DNA from: JBMOPD01 sp049323615
GTDB lineage: Bacteria; Bacillota; Desulfotomaculia; Desulfotomaculales; Desulfocucumaceae
Reading direction: 5' to 3'
Length of the DNA stretch: 45,165 nt
Assembly: GCA_049323615.1 (NCBI GenBank)
Contig: JBMOPD010000055.1
Coordinates: forward strand, 1 to 45,165
The notes beneath the pieces are model-generated. The model was not told the DNA's origin. It was given only the letters and a program-made list of their open reading frames with translations, and ran no database searches. Position numbers and translations under genes: made by a program. Shown here one piece after another: positions 7,513 through 15,016 of the stretch (positions within the stretch are counted from its first letter, which is position 1; each line of letters begins with the position of its first letter).

Positions 7513-9387
7513 TTACAGCCCCAGGGCTTTTCTTTTTTCCAGGATGATCTGTTCCAATCTGTCCGCCGCCGGCACTATTTCCCCCTCCAGGATTACCCTG
7601 CCGCCGGTGATCTGTTCCAGGTCCCCGGTCAGTATTTTGCTCACCAGCTTACTTCCGGTGACAAAGGGTGGTATGGCCAGATGCACCGGCAGGCCCAGGG
7701 CCAGGCCGAAGGCGCCGTCGGCCAGGGCCTGTTCTTCCAGCCACTGGGGAGCGGAAAGCACCAGGGGCAGCTGCGGAATGTCAATGTCCAGCGCCCTGGC
7801 CAGTTCGGCGGCCACCATTTCCAGCCGCCCGATGGCCAGGCAGGGGCCGAAATTCAGAACCGGCGGCAGACCCAGCTGGCGGCAGACGGCCTTCAGATTT
7901 TCACCGGCCAGTTCAGCCGCCGCCGGCGACATCAGGCCGCAGTTTTCCAGTCCTCCGCTGGTGCATCCTGCGGACAACACGATGATGTCCCGCCTGATCA
8001 ACTCCCTGGTCAGGCCAACGGTAAAAACGTCATGCCCCTTGGCCGTGAGGTTGGAGCAGCCCACCACCGCCGCCACACCCCTGATTTTGCCGCCGGCGAT
8101 CAGGTCGATAAGGGGCTTGAAGCTGTCGCCCAGAAACTTCTTCAGTGATTTCTGACTCACCCCGGCCACCACATCTTCATAGCCGTGGCCGGCGGGAATA
8201 TCTATCCGCACCCGGGGCCGGCGTTCCGAATAGCTATCCAGGGCCGTCCGCATAATTCTTCCGGCTATGGTCTCCCCCTCTTTGATATCGAACCGGATAT
8301 ACCCGGCGTTGACCTTTTTAGCCACATCGTCCAGGCAGATCTGTTTCACCAGGAACTGTTCGCAGATGGGTTCCAGGCCGGGCAGCGTGCAGTTGAACTC
8401 GGTCAACACCAGGTCGATGCCCCCGGTGGCAACCAGGGCCTCACTGGTGAAGTTATTCCCGGCTTGGCCGGCGAAGGCCTCCCGGCAGTGAGCCCCGCGC
8501 AGTTGCATGTCCTGGCCCACGCAAGTGCAGCCCACAATCCTGAATCCCCTGGCCCCGGCGCTTCGGGCCAGGGCTTTGGCTTCGGGGGTTACCATCCGGT
8601 CCTGGATGACCGAGACCAGCGGGTGCTGATGTCCGGTGACCATGATGTTGATGTAATCCGGGTCCACCACCGAAAAGCCCACCCTGGCGGTAGTGATCTC
8701 CGGTTCACCCAGCATAATGTCGTTCAAGTAGTTAGTCAGCATCAACCCGTACAGGCCGGTGGCTATCCCCAGCCTCAGGGTGTGCATTAGCATATCCGCC
8801 GGATCGCTGGAGAGGTTGGTGCTGGTTTTAACGACAGCGTCAAAGACCTCGGACTTGGCGCCTCCGGGGATAAGCCCCAGCTCCTGCCAGCGCCGGAACC
8901 TCGGCCGGTAGGCCAGCTTTTCCACCAGCGCCATGGCCTGCCCCCTGGGGCGGTAAAGATCTTCCAGCACCCGGCCGGCAATCCTCACCGCCTGTTGCGC
9001 CGGGTCTTCTTCTTTTATCTCCAGCAGCCGGGCCAGGTCACGCAGTGCCTCCTGCCCCCTGAGGGGTAATCCGGAGTTACCGGCCCCAATTTCGCGCAGG
9101 TTGTTAGCGGCGTTTTCGGCTATATGCAGGTAGCAAGCGGCCCCGGCAGCCACGGACCGCAAAAAGTTCCGGGCCACGATGGTATCGGCGGTGGACCCGC
9201 AAACACCTTTGGGAGACTGGGGGGTAATCCGGCAGGGCCCGTTGGAACAAAGGCGGCAGCACGCCCCCTGCATACCGAAGCCGCACTTGATGGCCTGGTT
9301 CGGCACACGGTTAAAGGACGTTTCCACCTCGGGCCTGGAGCGCATAAAGTCGGTTAGCTTGCTGTCCGCAGAACAACACATTTTCAT
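7513..9387 (-). CDS. cooS: Divergent anaerobic Ni,Fe carbon monoxide dehydrogenase
   Basis: A 624-residue CooS homologue (CO + H2O to CO2 + 2 e-). The ATG at 9387 has an AGGAGGG site; a further in-frame upstream start to 9426 lacks one. D/B-cluster cysteines are all present (C35, C43, C44, C47, C52, C63). C-cluster ligand equivalents are H253, C289, C333, C444, C475 and C516. Differences from Carboxydothermus CODH-II: the essential lysine (K563, 37 residues after C526) aligns with Gln at 553 (37 after C516); of the proton-transfer histidines H93/H96/H99/H102 only the H96 equivalent (H88) remains; and six extra residues lie between the C295 and C333 equivalents. The fold is secure but CO-oxidising activity is not. 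First gene of the cooS-cooF-FNOR unit, preceded by an Rrf2 gene. Confidence 0.9.
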   Translation of the reverse strand: MKMCCSADSKLTDFMRSRPEVETSFNRVPNQAIKCGFGMQGACCRLCSNGPCRITPQSPKGVCGSTADTIVARNFLRSVAAGAACYLHIAENAANNLREIGAGNSGLPLRGQEALRDLARLLEIKEEDPAQQAVRIAGRVLEDLYRPRGQAMALVEKLAYRPRFRRWQELGLIPGGAKSEVFDAVVKTSTNLSSDPADMLMHTLRLGIATGLYGLMLTNYLNDIMLGEPEITTARVGFSVVDPDYINIMVTGHQHPLVSVIQDRMVTPEAKALARSAGARGFRIVGCTCVGQDMQLRGAHCREAFAGQAGNNFTSEALVATGGIDLVLTEFNCTLPGLEPICEQFLVKQICLDDVAKKVNAGYIRFDIKEGETIAGRIMRTALDSYSERRPRVRIDIPAGHGYEDVVAGVSQKSLKKFLGDSFKPLIDLIAGGKIRGVAAVVGCSNLTAKGHDVFTVGLTRELIRRDIIVLSAGCTSGGLENCGLMSPAAAELAGENLKAVCRQLGLPPVLNFGPCLAIGRLEMVAAELARALDIDIPQLPLVLSAPQWLEEQALADGAFGLALGLPVHLAIPPFVTGSKLVSKILTGDLEQITGGRVILEGEIVPAADRLEQIILEKRKALGL

Positions 9388-9412
9388 TATTTTCCCTCCT
9401 GGTTTTAAATGA

Positions 9413-9503
9413 TATACTATACTCAAAAGGTATACTTTTGGGGTTAAAAAATTTGGTGGATTTAATTGCCACAGATCAAATGTATACTATAACAGTATAC
9501 TTT
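9413..9503 (-). promoter_or_regulatory. Paired GTATAC-type operator candidates upstream of cooS
   Basis: Two similar elements lie in the rrf2-cooS gap. Each contains TATACTATA followed by GTATACTTT: one at 9413-9438 with an 8-base spacer, the other at 9483-9503 with a 3-base spacer. GTATAC is itself palindromic. Their position directly ahead of cooS and behind an Rrf2 gene suggests regulator binding. No strong -35/-10 pair could be chosen. Confidence 0.5.
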
Positions 9504-9522
9504 CGGGCAAAAGAAATGGGTT

Positions 9523-9930
9523 TTATTCTTTACTCAAGGTCTCGAAATCGTATTTCTCCAACTCCCTTTCCAGGGTTTGCTGGATGGAAAAAAGGGCCCT
9601 GTGCATGGGGCATCTGGCAGTGTTCCTCTTATTGCATTCCTCCGGGTCAATTAAGCACCTGTTGATCCGTACCGGCCCCTCCACCGCTTCCACAACGTCC
9701 TTCATGGTGATTTCCGCCGGTGCTTTGGCTAAAGCGTACCCACCGCTGACGCCGCGGTATGATTCCACTATCCCGGCCCGGGTCAGGAAGCGGAAAATTT
9801 TCAGCAGGAAGCGGATGGGGATATGTTCTTCTTCGGCTATGAGCCTGGCCTCTATCACCTCCCCCCGGGGAAGCCGGGATAGGTACAGAACTGCCCGAAG
9901 TGCATAGTCCGTGGCCTGGTTGAGCTTCAT
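9523..9930 (-). CDS. Rrf2-family transcriptional regulator with three cysteines
   Basis: A 135-residue winged-helix protein with the Rrf2/IscR N-terminus (MKLNQATDYALRAVLYL), a recognition helix region up to SYRGVSGGY, and C92, C99 and C107 in the loop where IscR, NsrR and RsrR bind an Fe-S cluster. This suggests redox, NO or Fe-S-status sensing. It has a good AAAGGGAG site and its own sigma-A promoter. It precedes cooS on the same strand, 135 bp away, and probably controls that operon through the GTATAC sites. CO-sensing regulators CooA or RcoM are absent here. Confidence 0.88.
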   Translation of the reverse strand: MKLNQATDYALRAVLYLSRLPRGEVIEARLIAEEEHIPIRFLLKIFRFLTRAGIVESYRGVSGGYALAKAPAEITMKDVVEAVEGPVRINRCLIDPEECNKRNTARCPMHRALFSIQQTLERELEKYDFETLSKE

Positions 9931-9980
9931 TCCAACTCCCTTTCCCGGTTAATGTACACCAATTTCGTCCACTTTACTAC

Positions 9981-10009
9981 ACTATATTCAACCCCAAATC
10001 AGGTGTCAA
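9981..10009 (-). promoter_or_regulatory. Sigma-A promoter of the rrf2 gene
   Basis: On the minus strand a TTGACA -35 box (10009-10004) and TATAGT -10 box (9986-9981) are separated by 17 bp, placing the start about 45 bp before the rrf2 start codon. Confidence 0.75.
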
Positions 10010-10052
10010 GAGGTTATAGAGTATTTTTTGAACCGTCCCCTTGACTTGTGTC

Positions 10053-10211
10053 TTAATTTTGCTCAGAAATATAAATCTCTTTCTCCTCTGGCGATGCGAT
10101 CCAGTCTTGCCTCGGTTTCCTTCCTGACGGCGGGACTGGGTAGGCGGCCATGATCCGGCTGATCATCTCCCGGCGGTTGATCATGCAGGCGCAGCAGTGC
10201 ACGATCAGGCG
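10053..10211 (-). pseudogene. hydF: C-terminal remnant of hydF
   Basis: Immediately after the aspA stop and in the same frame, 53 codons run to a TAA. The first 27 include LIVHCCACM followed by INRREMISRIMAA, which match the C-terminal cluster-binding segment of the [FeFe]-hydrogenase maturation GTPase HydF (H-C-x-x-C-M-x-N-R-R-E-M-x-S-R-I). The usual HydF ending (PITNYG and onward) is lost and the remaining codons look unrelated. The GTPase and dimerisation domains, roughly 370 residues, are absent. No ribosome site or start exists. In several anaerobes aspA sits beside hydE, hydG and hydF, so this is probably a deletion scar in such a cluster. Confidence 0.75.
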
Positions 10212-11660
10212 TTAGCGGGCCACCCGGTTATCTGCCGTTTTCAGCCGGCGGGCCAGCCTCCGGGCCCCGGCGACGCCGGGCCGGGTCAGTTCCCGGGGGA
10301 TATCGATGGCCTGCCACTCTTCTCCTGTGAACAGGTTCGCCGACAGCGCCAGTTCCTTTATGGTCCTGTTGTGTTGCCGGGCCTGCACCGCCAGCCGGGC
10401 GGCCTCCTCGTAACCTATGTAGGGCACCAGGGCGGTGGCCAGGGTTCCGCTCTCCTCCAGCCACCGGCGGCAGCGCTGTTCATTGGCGGTGATGCCCTTA
10501 ATGCAGTGTCCGGCGAAGATCCGGGCGGCCCTGGCCAGCGTATCCATTCCGTTCAGCAGGTTGTGCGCCACCAGGGGCAAAAAGGCGTTCAGATCCAGCC
10601 TCCCGGAGGCGCAGGCCAGGCAGATCACCTGGTCCGCCCCCATCACCTGCCAGGCCGCCTGGGTCACCATCTCCGGGATTACCGGGTTGACCTTGCCGGG
10701 CATGATGGAGGATCCGGCCTGAAGGGGCGGCAGGTTGATTTCGGCCGGGCCGCCGGCCGGCCCTGCAGAGAGCAGCATCAGGTCACCGGCGATCTTGGCC
10801 AGGTTTACGGCGGCAGCCTTCACCAGGCCGGACACCTCGGCGAAGACATCGGCGTTCTGGGTCAGGTCCACCATGTTTTCCGACCTGGCCAGGCCGATCC
10901 CGGTTATCTGCCGCAGTTCCTCCACCACCTGGTATATGTATCGCCGGGGGGCGTTCAGGCCGGTGCCCACCGCCGTTCCGCCCAGGTTGATCTGGCGCAG
11001 GCGCTCCTCCGCCTTGTACAGGCGCCAGCGGTCACGGGCAATGGCCTCGGCGTAGGCGCCGAACTCCTGGCCCAGGGTGATGGGGAGGGCGTCCTGCAGT
11101 TCGGTGCGGCCCAGCTTGAGTACCCCGGCGAACTGCGCCTCTTTTTCCTGCAGGGCGCCCTGCAGTTCGGCCATGGCCTCGCTTAAGTCCAGTACCAGCC
11201 GGACGGCGGCGATGCGCAGGGCCGTAGGGTAAGTGTCATTGGTGGACTGGGAAAGGTTGACGTGGTTCAGGGGGTGCACCAGGCGGTAATCGCCCTTCCG
11301 TCCCCCCAGCAGTTCAATGGCCCGGTTGGCCAGCACCTCGTTCATGTTCATGTTGGTTGACGTGCCGGCGCCCCCCTGCAGGGCGTCCACGATGAACTGG
11401 TCGGCCAGCCCCCCTTCCGCCACCTCCCGGGCCGCGGCGCAGATGGCCTCCGCCAGTTCGGCCGGCAGAAGGCCGGCCTGCAAGTTGGCACGGGCCGCGG
11501 CCAATTTTACCTCGGCCAGGGCCTGCAGAAGGCCCGGGTGCACCTTCCAGCCGCTGACGTCAAAATTACTGCGGGCCCTCAGGGTGTGAATGCCGTAATA
11601 CGCCTCCGCCGGGACCGGCATTTCGCCCAGCAGGTCCTTTTCCAGCCGGTAAGCAGTCAC
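10212..11660 (-). CDS. aspA: Aspartate ammonia-lyase
   Basis: Converts L-aspartate to fumarate and ammonium. The 482-residue protein has the fumarase/aspartase superfamily features: the SSNFD-like SNFDVSG near the N-terminus, TSTNMNMNEV, SQSTNDTYPTA, and the flexible catalytic loop GSSIMPGKVNP. The GTG at 11660 is chosen because AAGGAGG lies seven bases upstream. In clusters of hydrogenase maturation genes AspA occurs next to HydE/HydG/HydF, where ammonium could feed synthesis of the active-site dithiolate bridge; the hydF stub right behind it supports such an origin. AspA and fumarase differ subtly, so fumarate hydratase activity is less likely but not excluded. Confidence 0.9.
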   Translation of the reverse strand: MTAYRLEKDLLGEMPVPAEAYYGIHTLRARSNFDVSGWKVHPGLLQALAEVKLAAARANLQAGLLPAELAEAICAAAREVAEGGLADQFIVDALQGGAGTSTNMNMNEVLANRAIELLGGRKGDYRLVHPLNHVNLSQSTNDTYPTALRIAAVRLVLDLSEAMAELQGALQEKEAQFAGVLKLGRTELQDALPITLGQEFGAYAEAIARDRWRLYKAEERLRQINLGGTAVGTGLNAPRRYIYQVVEELRQITGIGLARSENMVDLTQNADVFAEVSGLVKAAAVNLAKIAGDLMLLSAGPAGGPAEINLPPLQAGSSIMPGKVNPVIPEMVTQAAWQVMGADQVICLACASGRLDLNAFLPLVAHNLLNGMDTLARAARIFAGHCIKGITANEQRCRRWLEESGTLATALVPYIGYEEAARLAVQARQHNRTIKELALSANLFTGEEWQAIDIPRELTRPGVAGARRLARRLKTADNRVAR

Positions 11661-11989
11661 AATAAATCCTCCTTGCATTAGAACAATCATTAAATTAACC
11701 GGGGCACATCTTTCAGGTTGGAAAATTCTTCAAAACAGACCAGGGAAACACCCTCCCGTCCAGCGTAATAACAGCTTGCAAGATACGTACCAGCTTGAAA
11801 AAAGAGCATGATACCCCCGACATAATGTAAATTATATAAATTTTGAGAATTTGTAAAATTAAAATTATTGATATTATTCTATAAATATACTAATATTAAA
11901 CATATCATAATAAATTAATCATATCAATAACAATAAGCTTTATTTATCTAACATGCGGGTTTTTAATAATATTTATTTATGGCAGGTGA
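11661..11989 (+). promoter_or_regulatory. AT-rich divergent control region of aspA and the hyd operon
   Basis: About 330 bp without a gene; the stretch 11815-11980 is strikingly AT-rich in an otherwise GC-rich region. Many promoter-like hexamers occur, for instance a TTGATA followed 17 bp later by TAATAT around 11868-11896, but AT bias makes any choice weak. I found no clear Rex-type palindrome. Confidence 0.4.
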
Positions 11990-12337
11990 GTGTTTATTAA
12001 TCTGCGCGATGTTAAAAGCATACTGGACGCAGAAGTGATTACCGGGGAAGATCTGCTGGATACCGAAGTCAGTTCCGGTTTCGGATGCGACCTGATCAGC
12101 GATTCACTCTGTTTTTCCAGGCCGGGCTGCCTGCTGCTTACCGGACTCACCAACATCCAGATTATTCGAGTGGCGGACATGATTGAGGCCAAGGCCATAG
12201 TCTTTGTCAGGGGTAAAAGGCCCGGAAAGGATATTGTCCTGCTGTCTGAAGAAAAAAAATTGCCTCTGCTGGTAACCGGACGTTTCCTTTTTGAAAGCTG
12301 CGGACTGCTGTACCAGCACGGCCTGCGCAGTTCCTGA
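11990..12337 (+). CDS. DRTGG-domain protein, first gene of the hydrogenase operon
   Basis: A 115-residue protein of the DRTGG type (fold found in phosphotransacetylase N-termini and CBS/PHP proteins, thought to bind a nucleotide or regulate). Seen features: an N-terminal L-R-D-V-K-S-I-L helix, a central GCLLLTGLTNIQIIRVADM, and an IVFVRGKRP strand-loop. A stop codon directly precedes the GTG at 11990 in frame, so the start cannot be upstream; the ribosome site (GGCAGG) is close and weak. Such small proteins are recurrent partners of [FeFe]-hydrogenase clusters in Clostridia. It pairs with the second DRTGG protein at 14118. Confidence 0.7.
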   Translation: MFINLRDVKSILDAEVITGEDLLDTEVSSGFGCDLISDSLCFSRPGCLLLTGLTNIQIIRVADMIEAKAIVFVRGKRPGKDIVLLSEEKKLPLLVTGRFLFESCGLLYQHGLRSS

Positions 12338-12358
12338 CGGTCGGCGGGGTGTCTGGAT

Positions 12359-12784
12359 TTGAAAATGGAATTTAGTGTTGAAGGCATGGACTTTACCCGG
12401 GCCGGGGAAGCGGCCGCCAAAATCAAAAAGGCGCTGCAACTGGTGGGAATGGAAGTGGAAACTGTCAAAAAAGCCGTCATCGTAGCCTATGAAGCGGAAC
12501 TGAACATTGTCATCCACGCCCGGCAGGGCACATTGACTTTATCCGTCTACCCGGACCAGGTGGAAATAGTGGCCGCGGACGAAGGCCCGGGCATACCCGA
12601 TATTTCCCTGGCCATGCAGGAAGGATACTCCACAGCGCCTCCCAATATAAGGGAAATGGGCTTTGGAGCGGGCATGGGCCTGCCCAATATAAACCGCTGC
12701 TCCGACATGCTGGAGATCGAATCCGAGGTCAATAAGGGCACACAGCTTAGATCAGTAATATTCAACCGAATAAGTGGTGAATAA
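12359..12784 (+). CDS. Anti-sigma-factor-like HATPase (RsbW type)
   Basis: A protein of 141 residues (139 if the ATG at 12365 is used instead of TTG at 12359) with a stand-alone histidine kinase-type ATPase fold: an N-box-like AYEAELNIVIHA, a G1 box DEGPGIPD, and a G2-like GFGAGMGLPNINRCSD. No phosphoacceptor histidine domain is present. RsbW/SpoIIAB relatives act as serine kinases of anti-anti-sigma proteins. Here it lies 2 bp before the sensory hydrogenase-like gene, suggesting it passes on the H2 or redox signal. The partner it phosphorylates, if any, is not obvious in the window. Confidence 0.8.
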   Translation: MKMEFSVEGMDFTRAGEAAAKIKKALQLVGMEVETVKKAVIVAYEAELNIVIHARQGTLTLSVYPDQVEIVAADEGPGIPDISLAMQEGYSTAPPNIREMGFGAGMGLPNINRCSDMLEIESEVNKGTQLRSVIFNRISGE

Positions 12785-12786
12785 AC

Positions 12787-14121
12787 ATGCAGAAATACTT
12801 CCACTCGGTGATACTGGACCGGGAAAAATGCAAAGGCTGCACAAACTGCATCAAGCGCTGTCCCACAGAGGCCATCCGGGTGCGTGAGGGGTGCGCCCGG
12901 ATCATCGAAGAGCGCTGCATTGACTGCGGCGAATGCATACGCATCTGTCCCAACCGCGCCAAGCTCGCCATAACCGATACCCTGGAACGGCTGGCGGAAT
13001 ACAAATACACAGTCGCCCTTCCGGCACCTTCTTTGTACGCCCAGTTTGGACCCCGGGTGATGCCGCACAACATCCTGGGGGCGCTCCTGGACCTGGGATT
13101 TGATGATTTTTATGAAGTGGCCTTGGGAGCCGAAGCTGTGTCGTTGTCACTGCGCGAATACCTGGACCGCCACCATCCCAGTCCCGTTATCTCTTCGGCC
13201 TGTCCGGCCGTGGTGAGGCTGATGCAGGTAAGATTCCCCGGCCTGCTGGAACACATCGCCCCCATAGAAACCCCCATGGAGGTTTCCGCCCGCATAGCAA
13301 GGGAAAAGGCCGTGCGCGAGTGCGGCCTGGGGGATGCGGAAATCGGCGTTTTCTTCATCACTCCGTGCCCGGCCAAGGTTACCGCCATGAAGCAGCCCTT
13401 CGGGGACCGGTCCTATGTTGACGGGGCCATTTCCATGTCCGCCATTTACGGCGAAATACTAGCCAGGCTTGAGTCCCCGGCAACCAGGCTGCAAACCAGC
13501 CTGTCGCCGGCCCGGGGAGTGGGCTGGGGCAAGGCCGGGGGCGAGAACCATGCTATAATGAGCCACTCACTGCTGGCGGTGGACGGAATCCACAATGTAA
13601 TTAACGTGCTGGAGGAAATTGAACGGGGCGGGCTGAGGGATATAGATTACATGGAGGCGCAGGCCTGTAGCGGCGGATGCATCGGCGGTCCCCTGGTGCC
13701 TCAAAATCCCTTTGTATCCCGGGTGCGCATGGAGAACCTGATTAAAAAACTGAGTGGGGGAAAGCCGCAGATCCCGGTTTTTCCCGCCGACCCCGAGTTC
13801 TACCGCATGAAAAAACCCATTGTACCTCTTCCCACTTTAAAGCTGAGCAATGATATCGACCGGGCCATCAGCATGCTGGAAGAGGTGGAAAAGATTGCCG
13901 CCGACCTGCCCGGCCTGGACTGCGGTTCCTGTGGTTCACCAAACTGCCGCGCCCTGGCCGAGGACATTGTGCGGGGTTATGCGGAAACTTCGTACTGCGT
14001 GTTCAAACTGAGGGAAAGGCTGCAGATTCTGGCCAGGGAAATCGTTAGCCTGTCCCACATGCAGCCGCCCGCCATGGGGCGGGAGCCGGCAAGCAGCGGC
14101 AAGGAGGGCGCAAAGGAATGA
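12787..14121 (+). CDS. Putative sensory [FeFe]-hydrogenase (HydS-like, no PAS domain)
   Basis: A 444-residue protein: two [4Fe-4S] motifs (C15-x2-C18-x2-C21-x3-C25 and C44-x2-C47-x2-C50-x3-C54), an H-cluster domain, and a C-terminal four-cysteine motif (C379, C382, C387, C404). H-cluster ligands are C139 (in SSACPAV), C194 (in TPCPAK), and C294 and C298 (in QACSGGC). The proton-relay cysteine that precedes C139 in catalytic enzymes is Ala138 and the glutamate of MPCxxKxxE is missing. Both changes are typical of the slow, sensory HydS type such as those of Thermoanaerobacter mathranii and Thermotoga maritima. Lacking PAS, it probably signals through the neighbouring ATPases. Its stop overlaps the next start (ATGA). 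Confidence 0.82.
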   Translation: MQKYFHSVILDREKCKGCTNCIKRCPTEAIRVREGCARIIEERCIDCGECIRICPNRAKLAITDTLERLAEYKYTVALPAPSLYAQFGPRVMPHNILGALLDLGFDDFYEVALGAEAVSLSLREYLDRHHPSPVISSACPAVVRLMQVRFPGLLEHIAPIETPMEVSARIAREKAVRECGLGDAEIGVFFITPCPAKVTAMKQPFGDRSYVDGAISMSAIYGEILARLESPATRLQTSLSPARGVGWGKAGGENHAIMSHSLLAVDGIHNVINVLEEIERGGLRDIDYMEAQACSGGCIGGPLVPQNPFVSRVRMENLIKKLSGGKPQIPVFPADPEFYRMKKPIVPLPTLKLSNDIDRAISMLEEVEKIAADLPGLDCGSCGSPNCRALAEDIVRGYAETSYCVFKLRERLQILAREIVSLSHMQPPAMGREPASSGKEGAKE

Positions 14122-14483
14122 ACCTGTGGGATAGAATTATCAAATCCCTGGATTTAATCCTGCATACCAACCCAAGAATACTTCGGACCCAAATTGGGGG
14201 AGCTTATTGTGGCGACCTGTTGAGTGACGTCCTGGCCCACGCGTCCCCCGGTGATCTCTGGATAACCATCCACCGCCACCGCAATGTGATTGCGGTGGCG
14301 ACCCTGGTCAGCATCAGCGGGGTGGTGATCACCGGCAGCCGGATCCCGGATCCAGACACCATTAAGGACGCAGAAAGGGAGGGCATACCTATGTTTACCA
14401 CGCCGTTAAATAATTTCCAGGCGTCGGGAAGAATTTACCGTATTCTTTACGACCATTCACTACTGAAAGAATATAGTTCTTAA
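14118..14483 (+). CDS. Second DRTGG-domain protein
   Basis: A 121-residue protein overlapping the HydS-like gene by 4 bp, so translationally coupled. Visible features: GGAYCGDLLSDVLAHA, the IAVATLVSISGVVITG strand pair, and a terminal helix. It is the same domain class as the protein at 11990 and probably binds a small ligand or partner protein. The two together bracket the RsbW-like ATPase and the sensory hydrogenase. Confidence 0.72.
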   Translation: MNLWDRIIKSLDLILHTNPRILRTQIGGAYCGDLLSDVLAHASPGDLWITIHRHRNVIAVATLVSISGVVITGSRIPDPDTIKDAEREGIPMFTTPLNNFQASGRIYRILYDHSLLKEYSS

Positions 14484-14512
14484 AATAAAAACACAGTAGG
14501 AGGTGGGTATCA

Positions 14513-15010
14513 ATGTCGAACGGCTGCACATGCCGTACTCAATTAACCAGGGAACATCTGGAGGAGGTTGACAGGTTACTTGAACCTTACCGGGGGCAGC
14601 CCGGGAATTTAATCCAGGTGCTGCACAAAATCCAGAATGCGGTGGGATACCTTCCCCGGGAAGTGCAGGTGCGGGTGGCCGAGGGGCTTAACGTGCCCCT
14701 GGCAGAGGTTTACGGTGTGATTTCATTTTATTCCTTCTTTACCGCTGTGCCCAGGGGCAAACACAAAATCAGCGTCTGCGCCGGGACCGCCTGTTATGTC
14801 AGGGGATCCGGCCAACTGCTCAGCAGGCTGGGTGACGACCTGCGGTTAAAGCCCGGGAATACCAGCCAGGACGGACAATTTTCACTGGATGTGGTGCGCT
14901 GCGTGGGCGCCTGCGGCCTTGGCCCGGTGATAACCGTGGACAATGACGCCTACGCCCGGTTACATGCCGAAAAACTGGACAGCATACTGTCAAAATATGC
15001 CAAGGAGTGA
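14513..15010 (+). CDS. hydC: NuoE-like [2Fe-2S] subunit of bifurcating hydrogenase (HydC)
   Basis: A 165-residue thioredoxin-like ferredoxin with the NuoE/24-kDa signature: an N-terminal helical domain, CAGTACYVRGSG and RCVGACGLGPV carrying the four cluster cysteines. In the HydABC complex this subunit relays electrons to the flavin subunit. A strong AGGAGG site precedes the ATG. It lies upstream of HydB and HydA with an ATPase and a [2Fe-2S] protein in between, an order often seen in Clostridia. Confidence 0.9.
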   Translation: MSNGCTCRTQLTREHLEEVDRLLEPYRGQPGNLIQVLHKIQNAVGYLPREVQVRVAEGLNVPLAEVYGVISFYSFFTAVPRGKHKISVCAGTACYVRGSGQLLSRLGDDLRLKPGNTSQDGQFSLDVVRCVGACGLGPVITVDNDAYARLHAEKLDSILSKYAKE

Positions 15011-15016
15011 TCTCTG

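Noticed and set aside
10197..11186. Plus-strand frame of 329 codons opposite aspA
   Set aside because: Gly/His/Gln/Pro-rich translation typical of an antisense shadow; aspA is motif-complete on the minus strand.
11868..11896. Definite promoter for the hyd operon
   Set aside because: The TTGATA/TAATAT pair lies in a stretch so AT-rich that several equally good pairs exist by chance.
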